Below are positions 23,951 through 35,259 of a DNA stretch of 64,000 nt, one piece after another. The notes under the pieces are model-generated. The model had not been told where the DNA came from and searched no databases. It saw only the letters and a program-made list of their open reading frames with translations. Position 1 is the first letter of the stretch. Every line of letters starts with the position of its first letter. Origin of the DNA: Eleusine coracana subsp. coracana (Eukaryota > Streptophyta > Magnoliopsida > Poales > Poaceae); contig CM064433.1 of assembly GCA_032690845.1 (NCBI GenBank), forward strand, positions 37,198,658 to 37,262,657, given 5' to 3'. Made by a program: the position numbers and the translations under genes.

Positions 23951-24613
23951 CTAGCCTTGGTTCTTGGAGAGATGACGGTGGCGGCTCACCTTCTTCTGAT
24001 TGTGCTTCGGTGAGTTGGAACTCACGATGCCAAGAACGTGAGACTGCATGCTAGCATAGTCCGTCTTCCGCTACTTCTTGCCGATGTAGAAGGGGCACCG
24101 GAAGATGTCCCTACCATCTGTCACTGTGTAGACGAACTTGAGGCACAGTTTGGCTCCCTTTGGGATCTTGCCGGTGAGAGGGTCGTCGACGTCGGGGGAG
24201 ACGGAGCCGGAAGACCGCTCTGTTGACGTGGAGTGGGAGCAGGAATTGCGCGTCGGAGATGGCGAACGGCTAGCGCGGGCAGGCGGCAACGCCGGAGGCG
24301 GTGAAGGGGCACGGGTGGGAGGGAACACCAGAGCCGGAGAAGGGGAACGGGCGCGGACGAGGGGCGCCGCCAGAGCCAGAGGAGGGAAGGAACGGGCGCA
24401 GACGAGTGACGCCACCGGAGACGGTGAACTGGTTCGGGAGGGCGGCACCGGATATGGCGAGCACATCGTGCCCACGGCCAGGGCGGCCTGCCTCTCAGCC
24501 AGGAGCATCACCACCCGGGGCCCGATGGGAACAGCATCAGGGCGATTCCCATTCTCCAGTGGTGGACCGCCGGTGGAGGCGGAGGCGACGAGCGGGACAA
24601 CAACGGCGACCAC
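23951..24613 (-). pseudogene. CACTA cargo gene 2: XS-zinc-finger-like protein, one in-frame stop
   Basis: Minus strand, ATG at 24613, final TAG at 23951-23953: 221 codons in one frame, interrupted by a single TAG at 24071-24073. The first 150 residues are low-complexity Pro/Ser/Ala/Arg. The C-terminal part reads GRDIFRCPFYIGKK, then after the stop RKTDYASMQSHVLGI and SNSPKHNQKK. The pattern C-P-F-x...DY..M..H recalls the zinc finger that precedes XS domains in SGS3/IDN2-type RNA-silencing proteins, but the second Cys is Tyr and no XS domain follows. A related, fully open gene is at 37140-38093. Dense open frames on the opposite strand here are shadows of the GC-rich low-complexity part. Confidence 0.5.
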
Positions 24614-24961
24614 CGCCGGCCTACATATACATTAAATCCAACAATAGAAAATAAACTCATCAATTGTAGTCGGATACCATTTAACCCAAAACAAAGCAAA
24701 GATTGCCAAATCCTACAAGAGGCGATGATTATGACTCACCGAGGACGACGAGCCCGGAGGAGATCGCCCTGAGGCCATGGATACTGCGACGGCGAGGAAG
24801 GCAAGACGGTAACGAAGGGGAGGAAGGGCGATGGTAGTAGAGAGGCGAGGAAGCTGAGATGGGAGTAGTTTATTATCACACCTGTCGGTGCACGGGGTAG
24901 TCTTACATTTATTGGCAAGGAAGGCAATGTGAGTGGGTCCTTCTTGGTGTCAATAAACTAA

Positions 24962-25305
24962 GGCTAATCCCAATGGACTATTCTATTTTGATGTTTCCAA
25001 TAGTGCCATGTCATCTTTATTAGTTTGAAATCATGAATGAAACCATCCCTCCAATACATAATTTCATTTTGGTGTTTCATAGCACTTACTTCTATATGGT
25101 TTTATTGGTTGTCTAAATAATGAAATGAAATTACTCCTCTCCAATGCTAGTTTCATGGTGTTTCAATTTTAGGAAATCATGTAGACCTAGTTTCATCTAG
25201 ATGAAACTCTTCTCATCTCTCTCTTTAGAAATTTTTTGCCATGTCACCAAATTTGCTTATATGGCATCTCATTTAATGAAAATGAAACTCATATTGGGAG
25301 TAGCC
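24962..25305. mobile_element. Tourist-like MITE, copy B (inverse orientation)
   Basis: 344 bp, ends GGCTAATCCCAATGG...TTGGGAGTAGCC, flanked by TAA at 24959-24961 and 25306-25308. It is the reverse-oriented relative of the element at 3251-3594 and inserted between cargo genes 2 and 3. Confidence 0.9.
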
Positions 25306-25846
25306 TAACCGCGTTCAACTTCTCGGATGGATACTATGACGGATTCAATGCACATTACAGTCACCACTCGATTGTCTTCCAACTTCAACTTCCCGAACGG
25401 GGGCTTTTGGTGTAACCGCGCCGGCGGGGGCTCTTTGGCTTCTGGGAATGAACAGCCACGCTCCTCACCCTGTTCATTGCTCATAACACAACTCCCACAA
25501 CCTGTTCACGGCGCCCACCCGCTAAGTGCAACTTCAGACGTCCACCCGGCCCTCCCCCGTTCAGTTCCCGAAACCGCCGTGCTCCTCACCCCGCTCATGG
25601 CGCCCACCAGCCCGCCCAGCGGCGACGTCGCCTCACGCTTCAAATGCTCCTCCCACACGCCGACTAGTGGCAGCGCTGACTCGCGCTCCCGCAGGCTGCA
25701 CTCCGGTGCACCATGATAGCGCCGCCTCGCACTCCAGCTCGCTGCCTCTCGATCCGGCAGGCTGGGCAGCATGGCCTGCTCCGCTGCACCCTAAGAGCGC
25801 CGCCGCCTCACGCTCTTGAGCCCTGCCGAGCTGTCGCCTGCCGTCA
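25306..25846. other. GC-rich leader region upstream of the exonuclease gene
   Basis: GC-rich DNA with overlapping open frames on both strands (25327-25716, 25526-25819, 25713-25994 on plus; 25506-25872 on minus). None has a recognisable domain, and the exonuclease frame itself starts at 25847. It is probably the leader or promoter of that gene. Confidence 0.35.
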
Positions 25847-26473
25847 ATGCCAATGCGCATCATCGACGTCAAGTTCCACCACTACAACATCGACACAATG
25901 GTCACCTCTGATAGTAGCGTTGTTGTCCGGTTCCTTGATGAGATCTGGCCGAATGAAAAACCGCTCCTCATCGATTTGGATACGGAGTGGCTAATCATTC
26001 CAAAAGTTGATTGTGTGAATGATGACCCAAACAAGACAGCCATCATTCAGGTCTGCGTGGGCATGCCACAAGGGAACCAGCATGAATATCGGTGTCTCCT
26101 CTTCCAGGTGTGCCACGCTGACAAGGTTCCAGAAAAACTGAAGCAGTTCTAGGAGAACCCTCGGTGCATGTTTGTCGGATCAAAAATCAGAGGCGACGTC
26201 CATCAGCTAACCATTGATCACAACATTAGTGTAGCTAGGATGTCGGAGCTGCAAGACGCCGCGCGGGACCACTTGAAGCAAACCTCAACATACGGACTTG
26301 GACTCAAGAACGTGTGTTGGAAAATGCTTGGTCTGACAATGGCCAAGCATTCTGAGGGTAAGTTTCACCAAAAGTGAGGGGATAAACACCTGACTAGGCA
26401 CCACATCGATTACGCAGCTATAGACGCCTATGTCTCGTACAGGCTTGGTCAAAGATTTAACATCAAGCCATAG
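25847..26473 (+). pseudogene. CACTA cargo gene 3: Werner-type 3'-5' exonuclease (DEDDy), two in-frame stops
   Basis: A single frame of 209 codons from ATG 25847 to TAG 26471-26473, broken by TAG at 26150 and TGA at 26375. The DEDDy exonuclease motifs are all present: Exo I LLIDLDTEW with D45 and E47, Exo II FVGSKIRGDV with D117, Exo III HIDYAAIDAYVSYRL with Y189 and D193. This is the DnaQ-fold domain of WRN exonuclease and plant WEX, which trims nucleic acid 3' ends; plant WEX and worm MUT-7 relatives act in gene silencing. About 200 residues is the size of stand-alone plant WRN-exo proteins. No intron is needed. Conserved catalytic residues next to two nonsense codons suggest recent inactivation or a wrong base call. 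Confidence 0.85.
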
Positions 26474-26748
26474 AAGAAGTGTGTGTGTGTGTCTAGCGCA
26501 TGCACGTATCTTTGTGCATACGTGTGGTGTGTGCTGTGTGTGTAGCGCCTTTGTGCACATGTACATAAATTAATTAATATCAATATCACTAAATATATGT
26601 TTAGTTCAGTTTGCATTATTGCAATACTGTTTACATGTTTCATAATTATTATTAATTCTTTTTTATCTTATAAAATAATGTGTGTAAATTGAATTTGTAT
26701 TTAAGTGATGAGTATAATATGATGTGTGGACATGGACAAAACTATTGC

Positions 26749-26794
26749 AAAAATAATTGAGAACATCATTAAAACAAGTTAAAGTACAATCTGA

Positions 26795-26878
<84 letters not shown>

Positions 26879-26910
26879 TATTACAATTGTTCTAGTGATC
26901 CAACAAAAAT
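26749..26910. repeat. Third copy of the three-copy module, with (AT)n expansion
   Basis: AATAATTGAGAACATCATT...GTACAATCTGAGTGCAT, an (AT)n tract at about 26799-26876, then CATATTACAATTGTTCTAGTGATCCAACAAA. The same modules without the AT expansion are at 21756-21900 and, shorter, at 23668-23750. Non-coding. Confidence 0.75.
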
Positions 26911-27003
26911 AGAGGAGCTTGCAAAGGTGGCTACTTGAAATATGGGTATGGCCGGATAAACAAAGAAGCTTATAGAGGTGTCACCCCAGCTTGAGCGTGC
27001 GCC

Positions 27004-27626
27004 ATGGCTGGCAGTTCGAGCTCATCGCGGACCACCGCCAAGACCCAATCCTCGGGCGAGCCTGAGGAGAAGCGCCATTCTCCCATCCCTTATTACGTCA
27101 GATTGTTGGACTACCACCCCCCGGTGTACTACGACCGCTAGAAGAAGGCGGCGCTGTGGATCTCGTGGAGCGATGACAACCCCGGACGACACTACCTCAA
27201 GTGCTACAAAGCTCGGGTGAGTATAGTTTTGTTCCCATTCGATTGATCTTGAATTTACGGTTGGTTTATTTGGCCTCTCTATTTCTTCATCAGGTTGGAG
27301 GTTGCGCATTCATATGTTGGTATGAGCGCCGGCACGATGCATTCATGCAGACACTGCTCGTAGATCTGCGCAATGCCGTGTGGTCTCTCAAGAAGGAGAA
27401 AACGACACTAAACGAAGCTCTTGGTGAGGCAACTGCTAGGGTGGATTCGATGGAGAAGAAGCTGGCGGCAGTGAAGAAGGAAGAGGACAAGGTGGATGCT
27501 CTGAAATCTGAAAAACAGGACCTCAATGCAGAAGTCAGGAAGCTAGAGGTGGAGAAGACCGGGCTGAAGGCGTTATGTGAGTTCTTTGTTGCCATTGTGT
27601 TGTTCATATGGATTGGCAATCAGTAG
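27004..27626 (+). pseudogene. CACTA cargo gene 4: GRF-type zinc-finger-like, coiled coil and C-terminal membrane anchor
   Basis: Exon 1 is 27004-27216 (donor GTGAGT) and exon 2 is 27294-27626 (acceptor CATCAG). The joined frame is 182 codons with one TAG at 27139. Residues ~50-85 read ALWISWSDDNPGRHYLKCYK then VGGCAFICWYE, the core of the plant zf-GRF motif (S..NPGR..Y.C......C.F..W.D/E), with the first Cys pair not visible. Residues ~95-160 form a Lys/Glu heptad region (LKKEKTTLNEALGEA, EKKLAAVKKEEDKVDALKSE). The end, LCEFFVAIVLFIWIGNQ, is a single membrane segment. This finger-coil-anchor layout is common in uncharacterised grass proteins. Function unknown. Confidence 0.7.
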
Positions 27627-27837
27627 GTGCATGTATATCCAGTTAGTGTTGTGTTGTAGTTTAGCAGCTTCAGCTGCATGTATGCTGGTTATGTCTCCAA
27701 ACTAAGTTCATGTGTCAGATGTATGTTGGTTATCTAGTTGGCTAAGTTATGTGCAATATTGATGTGTAGATGCAAGTTGATGATAGATAACACAATACAG
27801 TAACAAAGTTGGAGGAGCCAAAGTGCTACTCAAATTT

Positions 27838-30800
27838 ATACAAAAAAAAAAATCATCATCGTCATTTCCATGGAATCTACTGCAGCTACGACTCCATCAA
27901 CAGTGTACGTATCATTAGAATCATCATAGTCATCTTGTAAGTCCTCACCATCCGGTTCTAGCACGGAGGCAGCACGCGCCTCTTCGAGTACAGCAGCATC
28001 GACACTTAACCCTTCCACGTCAGTCCTGCTCCAATTTCTCAATTCCTCAGGTCGCTCTTCAATGTTCATATGTTCCACTCCTACGATGACCGAGTCAACA
28101 TCGGTATTAGCAATATTATTTTCATTCTCCTCTCCTTCTTCAGGCATGGCAAACAGGTTCCTAGATTTCATTCTAAGGACACTACACCAATTCGTTCTCC
28201 TGGCACATTTCACATAACACACCTACTTTGCTTGGATCGCCAGGATGTACGGCTCCTCTAAATATCGAGTCCGACTTGTATCAATCTCGATAATGCCACA
28301 TTTATCCTTACTGTACCCTCTGGATTTGTTTTTGTCTGGTGCTAGAACATCAAACCAATCACACTCGAACAAAACAACTTCCTTCTTCATAGGATAGTCT
28401 AGCATGATAATTCTTCTAATCACTTCGTACCATTCCATGCCATCCCCCTGGACGACAACACCGCTTTTTTGTGTGGTTAAGTTTTTCTCTACTTCTTTTG
28501 TCCGAAAGAGAAATCCATTGATGGAGCACCTGTTAGCCACACGAATACGAGGATCTGGACCACGAGCTAGAGCATATATCATGCCATCCACTTCTCCCTT
28601 TGCCCATAGTTTCCTTATCTGCCTCAAAATAATTTGGAGATATGTTAGGAACACATTGTAAATTTAAATATCATGTATTTAAAAATTAGAGGAATATGTC
28701 TCACTTTTCGCTCAAACCATCCTACAAATTGTTGCTTGTGCCTTCTATCAACATTTCATGAGTCGGATTTCCTCAATTCCTCCTCATGCTCACTACAACA
28801 GTAGGCAAATGATTAGGCACCTAGTAGAAGACAACACATGTTTCAAAAAAATCAATCATATGTGACATGCAACGACTTACTTTATCCATTCATTGCACTC
28901 ATCACAGTTGGATAATATGTAGTGCCTCATCTTCTGAAATTCTTGAGGCTCAGGTTTGTCAAGCTGAAAAGGTTTTTTTTTACTGTAGTCCCTGCTACCG
29001 AATATGCTCATGCCATTAGAAGGTGGTTCAGTAACAACATTCTTTTCTTGACGCTCTGACCGATTGAGCTTTGTACTAACATCTTCAAAGAAGCGAGAGC
29101 AAAATGTAAGGCACTCCTCCGAGAGATATCCCTCTGCTATTGAACCTTCAAGACACGCTTTGTTCCTCACGTAGCCCTTGAGGGTACGCAGGTACCTCTC
29201 AACTAGATACATCCATCTGTAGCAAACTGGGCCACCGTACTTAGCCTCCCAAGCAAGATGAACTAGTAAGTGCACCATAATATCAAAAAACGCAGGCGGA
29301 AAAATCATCTCAAGGCAAGAAAGGGTCTCTCTAATAGATTATTCAGGTTTTTCAAGTTCAGCAGCCTCAAGTTCCTTCGAACATATTGCGTTAAAAAACC
29401 TGCTGAGTTCAATGATCCCGACCACTACATCCTCAGGTAATATGTCACGTACCACCAAGGGTAAAATTTTTTGTAATAAAACATGGTAGTCATGACTTTT
29501 AAGTCCAGTTACCTTGCAGGCACTGACATCAACACATCTCCTGATATGGGAGGCATACCCATCTGGCAACTGAATAAGTTGTAGGAAATTGCAAAAAATT
29601 TGCTTCTCATCTTTTCCTAACATGTACAACGCTGGTGGCAAAGTGTATTTACCTTTCTCTTGCAATGGATGTTGATCCTTCCTTATACCCAGTTCTTGTA
29701 GATCAAGTCGAGCCTTCTCACCATCCTTACATTTACCAGCTAAACCAAGCAAAGTCGCTATCAAGCTCTCGCAAATTTTCTTCTCAATGTGCATGACATC
29801 TAGATTATGGCATATCAGCAATTTTTTTCCAGCAAGGAAGCTTAAAAAAAACACTCTTCTTCCTCCAGTTGTGCCACCTAATATCTTCATCTCGCTGCTT
29901 CCTCTTCCCTGCGGTAGTCTTTCCAAAACATACTTGCTCAAAACTCTCATAATGCTGCAAAAACTTCTTCACTAGTTAGCGGCACTGGAGGCTCCCTCTC
30001 TTCAACCTTGTCATTGAAGGTCACCTTGTTCATTCGCCAAATGTGGCCTGAAGACAAAAAATGGTGATGCCCCATATAGCAATGTGTTTTACCATGTTGT
30101 AACCACAAGTAATCAGTATCCTTGTGACAATGAGGACAAGCAAACTTTCCTTTTGTGCTCCAACCAGATAATATCGCATATGCAGGAAAATAATTTATTG
30201 TCCAAAGTAAAATTACATGTAGATTAAAATTCTTCTTCACTTTTGCATCCCAAGTCACAACTCCATTAATCCAGAGATCTTTCAGCTCATTGATCAGAGG
30301 CTGCAAATACACATCAATGTTAATTCCTGGAGATCTAGGCCATGGAATGAGCATTGACATCATCCAATAAAACTGTTTCAAGCACAACCATGGAGGCAGG
30401 TTATAAGAAATTAGGAGCACCGGCCATGTAGTGTAATTCAAATTCAACATCCCAAATGGATTGAAGCCATCTGATGCAAGTCCCAGCCTAACATTACGTG
30501 GATCTGATGCAAAGTCCTTATACTCGCCATCTACTTGCTTCCATGCCAATGAGTTGGTCGGGTGCCAAACTTTCCCATCTTTAACGACCAATTCTTCAGC
30601 ATGCCAACACATTTGCTTTGATGTGGTCGCGTTCATATATAATCTTTGAAGGCGAGGAATAAGTGGAAAGTACCTTAGTATTTTTTGAGGAAAGAGCTTC
30701 TTATTCTTTACTCCACCATCATGAGTGGCACCACCCTCTGCATGCCCCTCTGGATCACCATTTTTCCACCTACTTTCTCCGCATGTTGGACACTCATGCA

Positions 30801-31199
30801 GATCCTGGTATTCTCCACGAAATAACACACAATCCTTGACACAAGCATGAATCTTCACATAGTCAAGGCCAAGTTCTCGAACTACCTTTCAAACTTTTTC
30901 CAATGTATTTGGGACACAATGTCCTTTGGGGAGCAAAATACATATTAACCAAAGGATCTGCTCCATGGCATTGTTGCTAATGCCGAACATGCACTTAATC
31001 AGAAATAGCCTCACAATGAAAGATACTTTTGTAGCCTCCTTACAACGAGGGTACAATTCTTTCTCTGCTTCTTGCATTAATTTGAAAAAAGCCTTTGCTA
31101 AATCATTTGGCTCCTCGGTATTATTGCTGCTTCCGCTAAGTGTTGGCACTTCCCAAGTGCCCCTTTTATATGTGAATATTACCCCAATTAGAGCATAAT
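27838..31199 (-). pseudogene. TNP2-class CACTA transposase, broken; N-terminus lost to an LTR insertion
   Basis: Minus strand, read from 31199 down. The start lacks the transposase-associated domain because a Gypsy LTR begins at 31200. It then shows ELYPRCKEATKVSFIVRLFL and the HACVKDCVLFRGEY/CPTCGESRWKNG zinc block. The Transposase_21 core follows (RYFPLIPRLQRLY, LASDGFNPFGMLNLNYTTWP, HCHKDTDYLWLQHGKTHCYM). Next are LLICHNLDVMHIEKKICESL, a DUF4218 region (IMVHLLVHLAWEAKYGGPV, RWMYLVERYLRTLKGYVRNK), a DUF4216 region (GDGMEWYEVIRRIIMLDY) and an acidic tail. Stops at 30889-30891 and 29339-29341 (minus), a frameshift near 29850 at a T-run and another stop near 28770 show it is inactive. The last exon ends at about 27838. 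Confidence 0.9.
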
Positions 31200-32372
31200 T
31201 GATACTAAATTTAGGCCATTTACCTATGATATTGTCTATATATTTGTATATGTGTTGTTTTGGAGCTTTATTGCAGAAACAGGTAAAATTGGTGATTAAA
31301 GTGATGCTGGAGAGGACAGGAATCCAGAATCGACGAAAAGCACTGAAGAAGCCCAGTGCGTCGATCGGTGCAGTCCATGAGCCGATCGGCGCTAGGGTGT
31401 TTTGGCCCACAGAAGTGACCGAGGCCCATTCCACATGTTTATGCAAGACACTTGAAGATATTTGCCTAGAAGATTTATGGAACTTCAAGATCTCGACGTG
31501 CAGTACATGACTTTATCTCGAAGGAAAAGGCCCACATGGCAGCTGTGGAAGACAGAGGAACCGACTCAGAGAAGAAACCAGAGAAGACACGGCTTGCGCC
31601 GATCGGCGCAACCACCTTATTTGCTAGAAACCGAGTCCTTCATGAGTAGAACCCCTATAAATACTTGTAAACCCTGGCCGCAGAGAAGGGAGGCAACAGA
31701 GGGATAACAGATCCGTGAGTTAGAGCCATTAGAATAGATCTATAGTTGAGTTTCAAGAACCATTGGTGTTAAGAGTTGATCCGTCAAGGTAGGCCATCTC
31801 GACGGGGATGAATCTTACTCTATGTATCTCAAGGATGATTGAATATGTTGATGATGGTTTTGGTGATTTGTCTATCTTGATTCTATAATCATGCATGTGC
31901 TTATTCCAATTGCTTAGTCCTAGGCTAAGTAAGTTGATATTATCTTGATCGTGGTGATTAGGATAGTATTCGGACATTGTATTGATTATGGTTGCTTGAT
32001 GATGCTAGTAGTCTTATTCATTATAGGTTTTCATTATAGGTTTTCATTGATCTATGTAATTACCCATTATGATGCTATTTAATTAGACTTTCTGGTTACG
32101 ATCTCACTAGTAGATATCTGGTTACTCACTTAACATCATAGGCTTACAAGGCATCTGGCGCACTTTGGCTTAGATTCACTAGTGTGTCGATCGGCTCAAC
32201 TCCTGCGCCGATCGGCACAACGACAGATTTACTATCTGGCGCACCTTTGCGCTGGCCAGACTCCCCCTCACGCAACCTAAATTCGAGGGAATACTCAATT
32301 CAAGGGAAAAAGTGCTACAATCATACACCGCCCTCTTGCGGTATATAAGTGGGTGCGTAGGTACGACCAACA
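31200..32372 (+). mobile_element. Ty3/Gypsy LTR (1.17 kb) inserted in the TNP2 gene
   Basis: It starts TGATACTAAATTTAGGCC at 31200, exactly where the TNP2 frame breaks, and ends near CGACCAACA at 32372, 13 bases before the tRNA-Asp primer site. It contains repeated GCCGATCGGCGC motifs and a TATA-like CTATAAATACTTGTAAACCC region at about 31652, typical of a plant LTR promoter. A diverged relative is at 12172-13240. Confidence 0.75.
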
Positions 32373-32385
32373 AGCTTAATTGTTC

Positions 32386-32403
32386 TGGCGCCGTTGCCGG
32401 GGA
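32386..32403 (+). other. Primer binding site, tRNA-Asp type
   Basis: TGGCGCCGTTGCCGGGGA, complementary to the plant tRNA-Asp 3' end, just after the LTR. The same primer is used by the minus-strand Gypsy element at 20.25 kb, although the LTRs differ. Confidence 0.85.
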
Positions 32404-32504
32404 CCATAGCAGGTTATTAAATATTGTTTGATGTATTAGTGTTTAGTTATTGTGCTTTACTTGTCTCTCTAGTACATATATTCTGTTAAGTGAAACTAAC
32501 AGGT

Positions 32505-33191
32505 ATGGACGGTCCTAAGTCAAACAAACCCTCTAATTACACCGATGATCCAGAAACACTCTTTCATAAGAAGAGAACAGCGAAGAAGAGAAGCAAGTCA
32601 CTTGGAGGTTTAGCTGGAGAAGCAGTCCACGCAACACCTTGAGTATTATTCACAATAGAAGACCCAGTTCAAGAACAAGAAGAAGAGGAGATGGCAGAGG
32701 TACCTATGGTTAATCGTCTCAAGCCACAATTAACTAGTATTGTCAAGACAGATTTCCAAGAAGCTCAAGATCAACTTCCGTATCAATTAGAGAGATATGT
32801 TGGAATAGTGCCACAACAACCGTTCATAGGTTCAGAAGATCCCAATCATCACTTGCAACACTTCCTTGAGGTTTGCAGTACATTCAAGATAGCGGGATTG
32901 ACAGGAGACCAAGCACGTGTGCGGCTGTTCCCCTTCTCTCTAGTTGGACGCCCCAAGCAATGGTACAATGGATTGGAAAACCCAGTAAAAACGGTGTGGG
33001 ACACGTTAGCAGCTGAGTTCTTAGCCAAATACTTCCCTCCTGGTAAGACTCAAGCTTTGAAAAATAAGATTCTTGGATTTACACAGAATATTGATGAGAG
33101 CACTGGAGAAGCATGGGAAAGATACAATGAATATATGGATGCATGCCCTCATCATGGACTGACAGTTGAAGAAGTTATTGAGAAGTTCTAA
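32505..33191 (+). pseudogene. Gypsy gag, truncated and with one in-frame stop
   Basis: One frame from ATG 32505 to TAA 33189-33191, broken by TGA at 32640. It contains PQQPFIGSEDPNHHLQHFLE, FKIAGLTGDQARVRLFPFSL, GRPKQWYNGL and AEFLAKYFPPGKT, the Retrotrans_gag domain of Athila-like Gypsy elements. It stops at VIEKF, where homologues continue into the capsid end, and AT-rich unrelated DNA follows. The rest of the element and its 3' LTR are missing. Confidence 0.85.
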
Positions 33192-34906
33192 GATTTAATA
33201 ATATTTATGATATTTGATTTATAAAATATAATTATATATGGTCAAATTTGCTACAATAATTTCAAGGGCACTTTAGCCATTTATGAAATCTTCTCTCTCT
33301 TTTATGCATGAGAAGTCATATTCTATTCACCATAGTGTCTTTTGGCCAATTACCACAAGTAAGTAGTGTCCATGAGCAAAGACTCATTTGAAGAGTGTCC
33401 TCTAGCAAGGACCACAAAAGAAAAGTGTCCAGTAGCAAATTTGCTCATGATTATTATAGTTGAAGTGTCTTTTAGCAAATAACCATCATTGAAGAGTAAT
33501 TTCTAGCAAAACCAGAATTGAGGAGTGCTCTACAGAAAATACCATCATCGAGGAGTCATTTGTAGCAATTTTTGCCTAGTAACCAATGGACGTGGCATGT
33601 GTATTTCAGGATCCGTGGCAGTTCTTGGGGTCTAATTTTTAGAGGGGTCACATCAATCATTCGAACGCTAAATACGATGATTAAATATAAAACTAATTAC
33701 ATAGTTGAATGCGCATTTGCGTGACAATTCTATTAAGATTAATTTTCAATTCTTTCACTATATAAAATAATTTTTATAATAAATAAGTACGTGGTGCATA
33801 ATGAGATGTAGGCGTACAACAAGTATACAAAATAAAATTTGTTTACATTGCTAACCACCATTGTTGGTATGGAAAAAAGGAATAATCTTTTTTTAATAGA
33901 ATAAAGGTTTAGTTTTTGAAGTGTATCACAAAAAGAAATAAAACAAATAAAGTTGATTATATATTATTTAAAGGAATCAATATATACAAAAAGAAGTTTA
34001 TGATTTACACTAACAACCACCATTATAGATTTGAAAACATAGGAATAATATGTTCATAGAATAAAGGTATTGTATTGAAGTTTTGCTTATTTCCTCAGAC
34101 GGTTGCACATACTATTTTATTGGCCATTGGACAACTGAACAGCAGTCCCTTTACTTCATCTTCCATCCATGGAGTCCAGTGATTCTCAGCAACTAGCACT
34201 ATTTTGGCAAAAGTAATATATAACAACCACCATCAAACATATAGTGATTGGATATGCTTTGGTGAGGACTACACTTGACACGCCTCCGGTCCGATCGCTT
34301 GATTTTGTTCAATTCCGGTCTCATGGCCCTACGCAGAGTAATGATAGTAGGAGCTGACTGTGAATGGTCACGTCGCTTCACTCGAATCGAGGCGAGCGCC
34401 ACCGCCCGCGTCGAAATTTACTGGCTACCCTCACAAAGCCTGTGATAGGGCAAGCGAACACACGCAAAGCCTGTGATAGGGGAAGCCAACTTAATTAGAT
34501 ATTCTTTTTTGTGAAAAACTTAATTAGAGATTCATGTTTAGGTGTTCTTGGTATTTGGCCTTTTGATTCTAGTAAAACCTATATGCTCTTGTGTATATTT
34601 CTCTTATTATGGTACTACCCAAATGACAAATGCACAATCTCGATCTCGATTTGGATCCTGGAGCTCTTTCATTATGAGCACAAAAGTACGACGATCTGCC
34701 CCCTCTGTCCTACTACACAGAAACCAAGGGGAAAAAAATTTAGAGGGACACAGGCCTGTACTGCCTGGTTCAACTCACATATGGTCTCCATCCAGTTTTG
34801 TGCGTTCACATGGTTCATGAGTCATGCGCATGCGCTCAGTACGTAATTTCCGTCGGAGGGAGCAGGGCTACGGAGTACAGTAGTTAGTAGAGCACTCGAT
34901 AACATT
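33192..34906. other. AT-rich non-coding DNA with a 30-bp minisatellite
   Basis: 33332-33570 is a degenerate tandem repeat of about 30 bp (AGTGTCCTCTAGCAA.GACCAC-like units, about eight copies). 33650-33770 resembles the interior of a common grass MITE. At 34697-34862 a possible Stowaway element has weak ends (CCCCTCTGTCC and CGTCGGAGGGAG). No gene; the frames at 34199-34846 have no recognisable content. Confidence 0.45.
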
Positions 34907-35259
34907 GGCGAAGCTACATATAGTACTAGTACTAGTAGACAGCTGTGGGTGCAGATGCACCCATTCCCAAGTGAATATACTACTTTACTGTAAGTACTAG
35001 TATATTGTGGGAAAAAAAATGAATCCCTCAAATGCTATACTCCTACTACTCCATTAATGGGATGGAGGTGAGGTGAGGTGGCACTATGCTAGTGGCTGCA
35101 CTCTTACCATGAGATCAAAACACCACTTACTTTAAATTTAGTTGGAAGCAATTCCGGAGCTCTTCCATATGAGCACTTTGACTAAATTTCTCTCAAAGCA
35201 GAGAGATACGACCTAGTATGCTCTTGATTTGATCTTAGATTGGGCCCTATTATGGTACA

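Noticed and set aside
24138..24654. Plus-strand Gly/Arg-rich frames (165 and 117 codons)
   Set aside because: GC-rich shadows of the minus-strand Pro/Ser/Arg-rich reading frame that ends in the zinc-finger-like region.
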